A stretch of 64,000 bases of DNA, taken from Candidatus Gastranaerophilales bacterium (GTDB taxonomy: Bacteria > Cyanobacteriota > Vampirovibrionia > Gastranaerophilales > Gastranaerophilaceae). Shown piece by piece: positions 1 to 7,958 of this stretch. Below the pieces are notes generated by a model. It was given only the letters and a program-made list of their open reading frames with translations, did no database searches and had not been told where the DNA came from. Every line of letters starts with the position of its first letter. Positions within the stretch are counted from its first letter, which is position 1. The translations under genes and the position numbers were made by a program. The stretch lies in assembly GCA_944323045.1 (NCBI GenBank), contig CALUQX010000003.1, positions 1-64,000 of the forward strand, given 5' to 3'.

Positions 1-263
1 TGGAGCAGAGCTCCTTAGGCGAGTCTCCGTGAGCGTGGAGCAAATTCAAGACAGGTGATTAAGTGATTAAGCGGGTTGCATGAATCAGGCAACGCTGAAT
101 TTCCCTCGCACCTCCTCCATGTCATCGCGCATTTATTGCGCGATCTCTACCAATAACGTCATCCCGCAGCGGCATTTACGCGTCACGCAAGAATCGTCGC
201 CTTGCGGGATCTCTTATGGAAGTTACTAAGTTACTAAGGCACTGAGGCACTAAGTATTTAATA

Positions 264-302
264 AAAATAAGGCAACGCTTGAATCTTGCTTTGCCTCATT
301 TT
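264..302 (-). terminator. Second 3' hairpin of prepilin gene 1, terminator-like
   Basis: The arms AAAATAAGGCAA and TTGCCTCATTTT pair with one mismatch. They sit just beyond the octamer array that follows the gene. Hairpins of the same type, with a GGCAA core, occupy the same place 3' of the other two variable prepilin genes, at 9123-9157 and 38103-38139. A-rich and T-rich flanks would suit a Rho-independent terminator on either strand. Confidence 0.5.
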
Positions 303-311
303 GAAATCCTC

Positions 312-343
312 TTAATCACCTAATCACTTAATCACCTAGTCAC
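312..343. repeat. Four tandem octamers next to the variable-segment hairpin
   Basis: Four exact 8-bp units are seen: TTAATCAC, CTAATCAC, TTAATCAC, CTAGTCAC. On the gene strand they read GTGACTAG, GTGATTAA, GTGATTAG, GTGATTAA. Every unit carries a stop codon on the gene strand, and the 8-bp period spreads stops over all three frames. The array starts one base beyond the hairpin at 345-371. Confidence 0.75.
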
Positions 344-344
344 G

Positions 345-371
345 CCATTAAGTGGCTCTGCCTCTTAATGG
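345..371 (-). other. Hairpin over the stop codon of prepilin gene 1, DGR cruciform candidate
   Basis: A 12-bp stem with one mismatch and a 3-nt loop: on the gene strand CCATTAAGAGGC, loop AGA, GCCACTTAATGG. The left arm includes the last codon and the TAA stop. In the Bordetella phage DGR a short hairpin just downstream of the variable repeat promotes mutagenic homing. The same structure is present at 9056-9082 and 38186-38212. Confidence 0.65.
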
Positions 372-496
372 TCAAGACAAACCGCTAGTATGTTGCTGCT
401 GCCGCGGCTGGCGTTGTCCCAGCGCGTGCGGTTAGAGAAGAAGTAGCGGATGTACGCGTAGTTGCTGCTGTTCTCCTGCCCAGACCAAACATAGAA
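365..496 (-). other. Variable segment (putative DGR VR) of prepilin gene 1
   Basis: 132 bp, codons for residues 326-368 plus stop. It opens with eight codons identical in all three copies (FYVWSGQE) and ends with a nearly invariant AVCLDH block. Between these, codons are dominated by NNC (AAC, AGC, TAC, CGC, GAC, GCC, GGC), GC-rich inside an AT-rich gene. Against the copies at 8931-9062 and 38206-38337, 20 codons differ in amino acid, and 17 of these are NNC in every copy, with changes only at bases 1 and 2. This is expected when AAC or AGC codons in a template are mutated at adenines. Confidence 0.8.
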
Positions 497-1471
497 GTAA
501 CCAGAAAATGGTGATGCTGAGAGGAATTGAGCTGCTATTTCTGTGTCTAAGGGTGCATATGTTGTACTTGTTCCACCGTTTATGCTGTCTGTATTATATA
601 CATACTTTGCTAGGTCTATTAATTGCGATTCTGTTGGCATATTATTTATTCCTCCGCATGCCTTTACTGCGCCCGCAAAATAATCATTTCCGTTATAGCA
701 TGCATCTACGTCTATTTCGCCTTTATTCTTCGCCTCGGTACATGCAGAATATGATAAATATCCGTATTCTTCTGGAGATATAATTTTCGTTATGCACATT
801 GTATCTTTTAATTCAGGTATCAAGCAGCCAGATACGCCTGCCAGTTGTTCTACATTTATGTGTTTTATATCTTTACCATTTGTATTTGGATTTTTATTCC
901 CTGACAAATCATATAATATTGCCATAGATTTTGAGGTTGCCGCAAACTGATTATTATACGGGTCTTGGGTCGCATTCGGATTGTAAGCAATTACCGCATT
1001 TACGCCATTCGCAAACTGAACAGCCACCGTATCAGTCTCCCAATCCAGACCGAATGCGGATGCGTCTGTTACTTTTGACATGTCTACCGGCTCTTCATCA
1101 GCACTCCAAATAACTTCCTTGTTAAAGCATTTTGTAATATTGTCATTATCACAGACACGGGTTATTTTAATATATTTTTTCAACTCATTCACAAAGTCCA
1201 TGGTTGAAGAATAACCTGCCAATTTTTCCTCTGTGTTCATCTGACGTGTAGCTACAAGTAATCTGTTTTCAAAAACTTTTTGTCCACTTTCCCATGCCTT
1301 CTCATTGTAGTTCTTAACTAATGACGGGATTGTCAGCACTGCGACAATTCCAATCACAGCAAGCGTTATCAGCACCTCAGCCAGCGTGAATGCATTGTGC
1401 CGGCTGGCAACACGTAAATATTGATTTTGTTCAGTTTTTAGCAATTTAAATGTAGTATAATTCTTTTTCAT
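365..1471 (-). CDS. Prepilin-like protein with DGR-type variable C-terminus (copy 1)
   Basis: 368 aa. Residues 1-27 form a long leader. F28 begins a prepilin N-terminus with motif FTLAEV, Glu at +5 and a hydrophobic helix of about 22 residues. The residue before the expected cleavage point is Ala rather than the usual Gly. The C-terminal third contains KACGGINNMP and YVWSGQE and resembles the DUF1566/C-type-lectin-like fold used by many DGR targets. Residues 326-368 are the variable segment. An AAGGAAGG ribosome site precedes the ATG. Residues 28 to about 250 are nearly identical to the gene at 7959, in inverted orientation. Likely exported by a type IV pilus or type II secretion-like system as an adhesin or minor pilin. 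The function is inferred from architecture; the prepilin call is firm. Confidence 0.88.
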   Translation of the reverse strand: MKKNYTTFKLLKTEQNQYLRVASRHNAFTLAEVLITLAVIGIVAVLTIPSLVKNYNEKAWESGQKVFENRLLVATRQMNTEEKLAGYSSTMDFVNELKKYIKITRVCDNDNITKCFNKEVIWSADEEPVDMSKVTDASAFGLDWETDTVAVQFANGVNAVIAYNPNATQDPYNNQFAATSKSMAILYDLSGNKNPNTNGKDIKHINVEQLAGVSGCLIPELKDTMCITKIISPEEYGYLSYSACTEAKNKGEIDVDACYNGNDYFAGAVKACGGINNMPTESQLIDLAKYVYNTDSINGGTSTTYAPLDTEIAAQFLSASPFSGYFYVWSGQENSSNYAYIRYFFSNRTRWDNASRGSSNILAVCLDH

Positions 1472-1515
1472 TGTTATATCCTTCCTTATTTATGAATTAT
1501 ATTTCAATATCATGA

Positions 1516-1543
1516 ATTATAGTAGATATTTTTATTTTGTCAA
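1516..1543 (-). promoter_or_regulatory. Sigma70-type promoter of prepilin gene 1
   Basis: On the minus strand, TTGACA (1538-1543) and TATAAT (1516-1521) are separated by 16 bp and point at the prepilin gene. The site lies in the 89-bp gap shared with the divergent XRE gene. The same TTGACA element with 16-17 bp spacing precedes the prepilin genes at 7959 and 52523. Confidence 0.7.
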
Positions 1544-1560
1544 GCAAGTAAAATATAATT

Positions 1561-1779
1561 ATGGAAGATAAAGATATTCTAAACATTGTTTCTGATAATA
1601 TACGCATTGCTCGTCTACAAAAGAGAATTTCTCAAGAGAAATTAGCAGAAAAAATAGATATTTCTACCAAATATCTAAATATGATTGAAAACAGAAAAGC
1701 CAATCCCACAATCGTCATTGTAATCCGGATATGTCAGGCGCTGGGGATTGACCTTAATACCATATGGTCTAACAATTAA
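1561..1779 (+). CDS. XRE-family HTH regulator, divergent from prepilin gene 1
   Basis: 72 aa, almost entirely one helix-turn-helix domain of the Cro/C1 type (residues about 10-66, motif ISQEKLAEKIDIS followed by YLNMIENRKANPT). It has no other domain. It diverges from the prepilin gene with 89 bp between them, so it probably controls that promoter and its own. No Shine-Dalgarno sequence is visible before the ATG. Similar small regulators lie beside the prepilin genes at 7959 and 52523. The domain call is firm; the target is inferred from position. Confidence 0.85.
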   Translation: MEDKDILNIVSDNIRIARLQKRISQEKLAEKIDISTKYLNMIENRKANPTIVIVIRICQALGIDLNTIWSNN

Positions 1780-1835
1780 TCACAGTTCATCATTTTTATA
1801 AAATTCATGCTATACTTTACATGTAAGGAGTTACT

Positions 1836-1904
1836 ATGAATAAAATCAGATGGCATGAAAGATTTGAGAATAATTATATTATTCTACAGAGAATATTTCT
1901 TTGA
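1836..1904 (+). pseudogene. 5' fragment, possibly of a HEPN/nucleotidyltransferase-partner gene
   Basis: A 22-codon ORF reads MNKIRWHERFENNYIILQRI plus two residues and then stops. It has a strong AAGGAG ribosome site six bases before the ATG and a TATACT -10-like box at 1811-1816. The opening recalls the W-x-x-R-F-x-N start of HI0074-like substrate-binding partners of minimal nucleotidyltransferases (MNT/HEPN pairs). It runs into the 3' end of the SNF2 gene, so most of the original gene would be lost. The resemblance is short and the assignment weak. Confidence 0.3.
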
Positions 1905-4900
1905 TATCGTCCATTGTAAGTGATTTTACAATATTTCTGTCAACAGAAATTACGCTGTCAACAAGGTTTCTCTTAATTGTTTTGAGTTTTTGTATTTTTT
2001 CTTCAACAGTATTTTTAGTGATAAGTCTGTATACAAACACCTTCTTAGTCTGCCCGATACGGTAAGCACGGTCAGTTGCCTGATCTTCAACCGCCGGATT
2101 CCACCACGGATCGTAATGGATTACGTAATCCGCACCTGTCAGGTTCAAGCCTGTACCGCCTGCTTTCAGACTTATCAGGAATATCGGAATAGTCGGATTG
2201 TTATTAAAGTTTTCAACAGCAGCCTGCCGGTCTTTTGTTTTACCGGTCAGGTATTCGTACTTGATACCTTCACGTTCCAGCCAGCCTTTTACAATATCCA
2301 GCATGTCAACAAACTGGCTGAATAAAAGAATTCTGTGACCTTCTGAGATAATTTCTTCAAGCATATATTTGAGTTTTTCAAATTTGCCGGAAGAAGTGAT
2401 GTGTTTAACATTTTCTTTATCATACAGTCTTGGGTGACAGCAAATCTGGCGTAATCTAAGCAGTGCAGAGAAAATTGATAATCTGCTTTTTTCCAGACCA
2501 TTTTGTTCAATGCTCTTGAACAATTCCTCTTTAGTACTGTCAAGCACCTGTAAGTAAAAGTCTTTTTGCTCATCTGTAAGTTCGCAGTATGCAATGTTTT
2601 CAACTTTATCAGGAAGATCTTTGGCAACATCACGTTTCATACGACGGAGTATGAATGGATAAATCTGTAATTTTAAACGCTTTTCAACAGTTTTATCGGC
2701 GCGTTCCATTATAGGATTTACATAACGCTGATTAAATTCAGACATATTGAACAAAAATCCCGGCATGAGAAAATCAAATACTGACCATAATTCTTCAAGT
2801 TTGTTTTCTATCGGAGTACCGGATAGCGCAAGTTTGTGGGGTGCATTCAACTTTTTAACAGCCTGAGCAGTTTGCGAAAGTGCATTCTTAATGTTCTGAG
2901 ATTCGTCAAGAATAATATATCTAAAATTGTATTCCTGCAATTTGCTGATATCACGTCGCACAAGTGCGTAACTTGTGATTACAACGTCATAGTTAGGAAT
3001 TTCTTTAAATAATTGTTTTCTCTCAGTTCCGGCTAATTTCAAACAGCTTAAGGTAGGTGCAAACTTCTGTATTTCAGATTCCCAGTTAAATACAACAGTT
3101 GTCGGACAAACTACCAGTGTAGGCTGAGGTCCGTCTTCTTCTTTTGCCTTTTGGATAGCCGTCAGTGCCTGTAAAGTTTTTCCAAGCCCCATGTCATCAG
3201 CAAGAATTCCGTTAAGTCCGTATTTATACATAAACCAGAGCCAGCCAAAACCTTTTAACTGATATTCTCTGAATTCAGCATTTATGCCCTCCGGTAGTTT
3301 TAAATCATCGGAAGCTGAAAATGCAGACATTTGTGACCAGAATTTTTCAAAATTATCACTTAATTCCAGTTTAACATTTAAGTTTTTCATTTCACTGATT
3401 AAACCGGCTCGATATGTCTTGACGATAAATTTGTTATCAGGATTTCTAAATACATCAAAAGAATTAAACGTTCTCAAAAGGCTGTAGATATCTTGCGCCG
3501 GATATTCTACAAATCCAAGACTTCTTATCCTGCTGTATTTTTCGCCGCCCTGAATTGTTTCATATATTTCATCAAAACTTATTATTTCTTCGCCCACACG
3601 ACCGTATAAAAATACTTCAAAGCTATCCTGAGTTTCTTCACTAAAATCTATTTTGGCACATAATTCAAATGGATCGTCAAGAAGTTTGAAGAAATTCATG
3701 TCGTCTTTTTCCACAAATTTCCAGCCATCACCTGCTTGTTTTATGTAATAGTTGTAAAAATCTATTGCATTTTCTTTTTCCAGCGCAAGGTTATTGGTCT
3801 GCATCGGAATGAAACGGCAGGCAAGCAGCATATTATAAGCTTCCTGTTCATGTTTAAGATTTCTTTTAATCCAGTATACAAAATCATCGCCATTCTTTTT
3901 GATTGTTATATAAGGTGATTTGTCAGTTAATTTTGAATACGGGACACGCACGCCGTCATAATCGAATTCTAAAGAGGCTTTAAGAGACTGATCGTAGTCG
4001 ATTCCCATTGTCACAACTTTTATAGGCGGACGTTCTTCAAGCATCAATTTGCTGATATTTTCAGCAATTTCAACTTCCATAATTTCCTGCAGTTTAGGCA
4101 GTTCTTCATAGATAAATTTGCCGCCGTCCGAATCTTTCAGGTCAGTAAATGAAGATTTTAATAAATTCTGCGGCAGAGACTGCATTGCGACATTTGTCGG
4201 GAAGATAATGTTTTTATAGCGTCCCCACTTAAGGTGTCGAGAGAAATAACGAACTTCTTCAAACGGATAAACGTCATCACTATTAGGACGCTGCCACTCA
4301 AGAGAGAGCATTATATTTCCCGCTTGAGAAGTATTTACATATAACACGAGTTTCCATTCGTCATGTGTAAATTTCAGCCGGTCTTTTGTTTTTTCGTCCA
4401 GAACTTCATCAGCCATAGCAAGCAGTGTAAACATATGTCCGAATTTTGTGATAGGAATATCGTACCAGCCTGCTTTTTTGTCCTGACGTGAAATTTTAAG
4501 TAACTGCTGGAATATAGCAAGTTCTACTTTCTGAGAGTTATTTAATTTGAAAGTCGGATCCTGCTTTTGGGCTTCAATCAATCCGCGCAAAATCGGTTCA
4601 ATTTGTCTTACGACTTTACCGGTTTCACGTGAGCGCACAAGGATAGAAAAATAATTTGCTTTACGTTTGGCGTTGAAATGGAAAAGATAATTGCCGTCAG
4701 GTTCTTCAGTAAGAGCAGTGTTTTCGTCAGGGAATTCAAATTCAATGCCGTATTTAGTTTCCAGCCAATCTTCATAAGCATGTTCATCAATAGCTTTTAA
4801 AGCAACAGCAACCGCGTGTTTGCACCATTCTTCTTTCAGTGGACAATTGCAGCGGGCTTCCACTTTATTTTTCTTAAAAATCAAATCTGTATTATAGTGA

Positions 4901-5055
4901 TCCTGAAAATTTCCTTTAACTTTACCCATATAGAAATTTTTTTCAGGATAGGTATCAAATACCATATCCTTAGTATGATATTCGTAACCTCTTCGCCAAC
5001 TACCTGCACTGGCTCTATCTTTTATATACTTGTAGTTAAATTTTGGAACACTCAT
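1879..5055 (-). CDS. SNF2-family helicase with N-terminal SWIM zinc finger
   Basis: 1058 aa. A SWIM zinc-binding motif lies near residues 69-80 (C69, C71, C78, H80). After a long middle region comes a SNF2/Rad54 ATPase: Walker A DDMGLGKT near residue 622, the DESQ variant of the DEAH box near 717, and a helicase C-terminal domain with GGTGLNLTGAD and DQATDRAYRIGQ near 970-1000. Bacterial proteins of this type are HelZ-like or RapA-like double-stranded DNA translocases thought to remodel protein-nucleic acid complexes. It is full length and its neighbours give no further clue. No good ribosome site precedes the ATG; a TATACT box lies about 15 bases upstream. Confidence 0.92.
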   Translation of the reverse strand: MSVPKFNYKYIKDRASAGSWRRGYEYHTKDMVFDTYPEKNFYMGKVKGNFQDHYNTDLIFKKNKVEARCNCPLKEEWCKHAVAVALKAIDEHAYEDWLETKYGIEFEFPDENTALTEEPDGNYLFHFNAKRKANYFSILVRSRETGKVVRQIEPILRGLIEAQKQDPTFKLNNSQKVELAIFQQLLKISRQDKKAGWYDIPITKFGHMFTLLAMADEVLDEKTKDRLKFTHDEWKLVLYVNTSQAGNIMLSLEWQRPNSDDVYPFEEVRYFSRHLKWGRYKNIIFPTNVAMQSLPQNLLKSSFTDLKDSDGGKFIYEELPKLQEIMEVEIAENISKLMLEERPPIKVVTMGIDYDQSLKASLEFDYDGVRVPYSKLTDKSPYITIKKNGDDFVYWIKRNLKHEQEAYNMLLACRFIPMQTNNLALEKENAIDFYNYYIKQAGDGWKFVEKDDMNFFKLLDDPFELCAKIDFSEETQDSFEVFLYGRVGEEIISFDEIYETIQGGEKYSRIRSLGFVEYPAQDIYSLLRTFNSFDVFRNPDNKFIVKTYRAGLISEMKNLNVKLELSDNFEKFWSQMSAFSASDDLKLPEGINAEFREYQLKGFGWLWFMYKYGLNGILADDMGLGKTLQALTAIQKAKEEDGPQPTLVVCPTTVVFNWESEIQKFAPTLSCLKLAGTERKQLFKEIPNYDVVITSYALVRRDISKLQEYNFRYIILDESQNIKNALSQTAQAVKKLNAPHKLALSGTPIENKLEELWSVFDFLMPGFLFNMSEFNQRYVNPIMERADKTVEKRLKLQIYPFILRRMKRDVAKDLPDKVENIAYCELTDEQKDFYLQVLDSTKEELFKSIEQNGLEKSRLSIFSALLRLRQICCHPRLYDKENVKHITSSGKFEKLKYMLEEIISEGHRILLFSQFVDMLDIVKGWLEREGIKYEYLTGKTKDRQAAVENFNNNPTIPIFLISLKAGGTGLNLTGADYVIHYDPWWNPAVEDQATDRAYRIGQTKKVFVYRLITKNTVEEKIQKLKTIKRNLVDSVISVDRNIVKSLTMDDIKEIFSVE

Positions 5056-5182
5056 TTGATCAGAGTATAATCTTTCTTTTACCTAAGGGTTTAACATCTG
5101 AATATAGATAAAGCTATCTATAAGCCCACAACACTTACATTATTGCATAAATATTTCAAAAAGGCAAGTTTATGACAAAACA

Positions 5183-5647
5183 TTAAGCGCCCAGCAAAAT
5201 AAAATGCATCCAGTAAGCAACACCGATTCCGAAAAAGGCACCGGCAATAACTTCAAGCGGAGTATGCCCTAACAATTCTTTTAATTTTCCTCCGATAGCT
5301 TGAACATCATGCTTGTAAAAATCATCCATCATTCTGTTAAGACAGGCGGCAGTTTTTCCGGCAGCACGCCTGAGTCCAGCGGCATCATACATTGTAATCA
5401 GAGCAAAACCAAATGCCACTGCAAAAATTACACTGTCAAATCCTGTTATTATACCTGTTGCAGTTGACAGGCTCATTACTCCTGCAGAATGTGAACTAGG
5501 CATTCCGCCGGTTGTTGAAAATATTTTAAAATTGATTTTCTTTGTTTTCAGAGTAAAGATGATAAATTTTAAAATCTGTGCAGTGAATGCTGCTAAAAGC
5601 CCTGCAGCTATTACTTCGTAACCTGTGTTTCTAATCTCTGTAATCAT
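5183..5647 (-). CDS. DUF212 (YuiD-like) membrane protein, PAP2-related
   Basis: 154 aa with about four hydrophobic segments. The motif GGMPSSHSAG resembles the phosphatase motif of the PAP2/vanadium haloperoxidase fold, and the C-terminus has GHTPLEVIAGAFFGIG. This is the DUF212 family, annotated as acid phosphatase/haloperoxidase-related; its substrate is unknown. The start overlaps the stop of the prenyltransferase gene by four bases (ATGA), so the two are translationally coupled. A role on a polyprenyl or lipid phosphate is plausible from that pairing but is only inference. Confidence 0.85.
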   Translation of the reverse strand: MITEIRNTGYEVIAAGLLAAFTAQILKFIIFTLKTKKINFKIFSTTGGMPSSHSAGVMSLSTATGIITGFDSVIFAVAFGFALITMYDAAGLRRAAGKTAACLNRMMDDFYKHDVQAIGGKLKELLGHTPLEVIAGAFFGIGVAYWMHFILLGA

Positions 5648-6540
5648 ATTTTTACTCTTTGTTTAATTCCCTCTATAATATCTATAAATACCTGTGAATC
5701 TATATCATACTTTTTAAATATATCATAACACTCATCAAAAAGGCAAGCCAGTTTACATTTTGCATTATCAAGTCCGTACAGGCTTACATAAGTCAGTTTA
5801 CCGGCGTCTTTATCCTTGCCCGGAGTTTTGCCGAGTGCTTCAAAAGTTGAAATTTCATCCAGTACATCATCTGCAATCTGAAATGCCAGTCCCAATTTTT
5901 CTGCAAATTCAGTCATAATTTCCAGTTTTTCATCATCGGCACCAGCAATAATTGTACCTGTTCTTATAGCAAGTTTAAACAGGTCAGATGTTTTGTGTAA
6001 ATGAATATATTTCAGAGTATCGTCTAATGAGCCGGTGATTTTACCCCCTTCACTTTCAATATCCACAACCTGTCCAGCAATAACACCATAAGCACCTGCA
6101 TATTGAAAATATTCATTTAAGACTCTGAGTTTTGTTTCGTCCGATAGATTATCAGAATATTTTAAAATGATTTGCGGGGCAAAGGTCAAAAGTGCGTCAC
6201 CTGCAAGTACAGCAGTTGCTTCACCAAATTTTTTATGATTACTCGGCTGCCCGCGTCTGAAATCATCATTATCCATACAAGGAAGGTCATCATGAATCAA
6301 TGTTTGGGAATGCAGCATTTCTATAGCGCATGCAGTAGGTATAGCATCCAAATAATTTCCGCCAAATATCCGGCAGCTTTCAAGACACATAACAGGTCTG
6401 AGTCTTTTACCCGGAAGCATCACCGTATACTTCATTGATTTAAATAAATCTTCTGGATACTGAATTATAAAAAATTCATCCAATTTTTTGTTTACAATGC
6501 CAATAAAATCGTTCATTGATAATTCTGTCTTATTCATCAT
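5644..6540 (-). CDS. ispA: Polyprenyl (farnesyl/geranylgeranyl) diphosphate synthase
   Basis: 298 aa, the usual length for short-chain trans-prenyl synthases. The first aspartate-rich motif DDLPCMDNDD starts at residue 84 and the second, DDVLD, lies near 224. It condenses isopentenyl diphosphate with allylic diphosphates to give C15 or C20 chains for quinones and cell-wall carriers. It sits between rsgA (11-bp overlap) and the DUF212 gene (4-bp overlap) in one operon. Another isoprenoid gene, ispF, is at 59095. The exact product length cannot be read with certainty. Confidence 0.92.
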   Translation of the reverse strand: MMNKTELSMNDFIGIVNKKLDEFFIIQYPEDLFKSMKYTVMLPGKRLRPVMCLESCRIFGGNYLDAIPTACAIEMLHSQTLIHDDLPCMDNDDFRRGQPSNHKKFGEATAVLAGDALLTFAPQIILKYSDNLSDETKLRVLNEYFQYAGAYGVIAGQVVDIESEGGKITGSLDDTLKYIHLHKTSDLFKLAIRTGTIIAGADDEKLEIMTEFAEKLGLAFQIADDVLDEISTFEALGKTPGKDKDAGKLTYVSLYGLDNAKCKLACLFDECYDIFKKYDIDSQVFIDIIEGIKQRVKI

Positions 6541-7525
6541 CTTCTAAGTCCTTATATAAATTTTGATTGATAGTTCTGCGTGAGCTGCGGCGTTTCTTTT
6601 CACTGATTTTTACAACAGCCTTATTATTTATTGTCTTTTTAAAATGTTCTGTTTTAATCCCCTCATATTTGATTAACTCTTTATATGCCCTTGCTTCTTC
6701 TACAAAATCCAGATAACTCTTATATCTTGAAGGGTCAATTCTATCAATGTTAGCAAGAACATTACAGCCGTCTTCATGAATATGCAGGCAGTCACTGTAC
6801 TTACAGCTAGGCGAATACTTGTTAATATCATCAAAAAGTTTGTCCACATCAGCAGGCATCAAAAAATCAAATTTAACATTACTGAACCCGGGTGTGTCAA
6901 CTATTCTTGATGTGTCATTTAATTTAATAATTTCACAGTGCCGCGTTGTGTGTGTGCCGCGCTGAAGTTTTTCGCTCACTGCTTTTGTCCTTAATTTTAA
7001 ATCAGGATTAATTGCATTGACAAGACTGGACTTGCCGGCTCCGGAAGACCCGCATAGTACACTTGTCTTGTTTTTTAAAAGTTTTTCAAATGCCTTAATA
7101 CCGGAATGTTCGGTAGCAGATGTGTAAACAATATCAAATCCAAGCGGCTTATATATTTGAGTAATCTTATCTTTCAGGTGTTTATCAAAATTCAAATCAT
7201 TCTTATTAAAACACAATTTAGTGGAAATATTATAATATTTGGCAAGAGCAATATATCTGTCCAACTGGTGTAAATTTAAATCAGGTTCTTTGAGTGCAGA
7301 TACAATAATTATTTGGTCAATATTAGCAACACTAGGGCGAGCAATGTAATTTTTGCGCGGAATAATATTTTGTATGAGTCCATTTTCAAATTCAACAAAA
7401 TCCCCAACGAGAATCTTTTCCTTACGCTTTTTAAGAACTTCACGCACTTTGCATACAGTTGTACTATTCCCGTCATCAATAAAATAAAAATCCGAATGTA
7501 TTTTGTAAATTTGCCCTTCAACCAT
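6530..7525 (-). CDS. rsgA: Ribosome small-subunit GTPase RsgA
   Basis: 331 aa. An N-terminal OB-fold region (about 1-65) precedes a circularly permuted GTPase with P-loop GSSGAGKSS near residue 160 and DTPGF near 213. The C-terminal zinc-binding segment has Cys and His residues in CKYSDCLHIHEDGC. RsgA (YjeQ) acts late in 30S subunit assembly and is stimulated by the ribosome. It is the first gene of the rsgA-ispA-DUF212 operon. The residues after about 300 form a basic tail (KKRRSSRRT). Confidence 0.95.
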   Translation of the reverse strand: MVEGQIYKIHSDFYFIDDGNSTTVCKVREVLKKRKEKILVGDFVEFENGLIQNIIPRKNYIARPSVANIDQIIIVSALKEPDLNLHQLDRYIALAKYYNISTKLCFNKNDLNFDKHLKDKITQIYKPLGFDIVYTSATEHSGIKAFEKLLKNKTSVLCGSSGAGKSSLVNAINPDLKLRTKAVSEKLQRGTHTTRHCEIIKLNDTSRIVDTPGFSNVKFDFLMPADVDKLFDDINKYSPSCKYSDCLHIHEDGCNVLANIDRIDPSRYKSYLDFVEEARAYKELIKYEGIKTEHFKKTINNKAVVKISEKKRRSSRRTINQNLYKDLEDDE

Positions 7526-7638
7526 ACCAAAATTATATTAGCATAAAAAAAGTTAACACACACTATTAGTGTCTATCAATTGCAGGCACATGAACTACAA
7601 ATTGCAGAAAGATTATGTACTGTCTTTTTTATCTCACA

Positions 7639-7857
7639 TCATAGTTTGAAATCAAAAAGTTCGGCTAATTCCATATCTAATGCATTAGCAATTTTTAAAA
7701 GTGTTGAAAACTTCGGGTCATTGGTGCCGCATTCTATACGACTTAGAGAACGCGTAGTAAGCCCTGTTTTCATAGATAATTCAAGCTGTGATATTTTACG
7801 CTTGTTGCGTTCGTACTTAATTTTATAACCGAGTTTGAGAAAATCATCTTTGTCCAT
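7639..7857 (-). CDS. XRE-family HTH regulator, divergent from prepilin gene 2
   Basis: 72 aa, a single Cro/C1-type helix-turn-helix (KISQLELSMKTGL, then RSLSRIECGTNDP). It diverges from the variable prepilin gene at 7959 with 101 bp between them, the arrangement also seen at 1561 and 52171. It is not a close copy of the regulator at 1561, although the prepilin genes they face are nearly identical over most of their length. Autoregulation and control of the prepilin gene are inferred from position. Confidence 0.85.
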   Translation of the reverse strand: MDKDDFLKLGYKIKYERNKRKISQLELSMKTGLTTRSLSRIECGTNDPKFSTLLKIANALDMELAELFDFKL

Positions 7858-7874
7858 TTTTATATTTTATTTTA

Positions 7875-7903
7875 TTGACAAAAATTAAGCGATATACTAT
7901 ATT
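7875..7903 (+). promoter_or_regulatory. Sigma70-type promoter of prepilin gene 2
   Basis: TTGACA (7875-7880) and TATATT (7898-7903) with 17-bp spacing, about 55 bp before the ATG. An inverted repeat ATATACT/AGTATAT flanks the -10 and start region (about 7892-7927) and could be the operator of the divergent XRE protein. Confidence 0.6.
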
Positions 7904-7958
7904 ATAAATATTAGACATGCAGTATATATAAAAGAAAATTAATTTATGGAGGATTATT

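Larger units (their letters stand above)
1..344. repeat. Non-coding mosaic repeats 3' of the first variable prepilin gene
   Basis: No gene is supported here. The left edge holds the 3' part of a structured repeat: a hairpin with stems GGAGC/GCTCC at 2-14, and GCAAATTC at 40-47, which forms a closing stem in full copies near 9.4, 37.2 and 61.6 kb. Next come two octamers GTGATTAA (55-70), a block shared with 37400-37620 including the motif CATGTCATCGCGCA near 118, four octamers at 222-253, a hairpin at 264-302, and four octamers at 312-343. The stretch lies directly 3' of a minus-strand gene and closely resembles the region 3' of the prepilin gene at 38206. Confidence 0.7.

Noticed and set aside
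312-343. CRISPR-like array
   Set aside because: Units are 8 bp and contiguous, without spacers, and no cas gene is present.
1554-1559. TATAAT as -10 box for the XRE gene at 1561
   Set aside because: It ends one base before the ATG, too close for transcription to start upstream of the codon.
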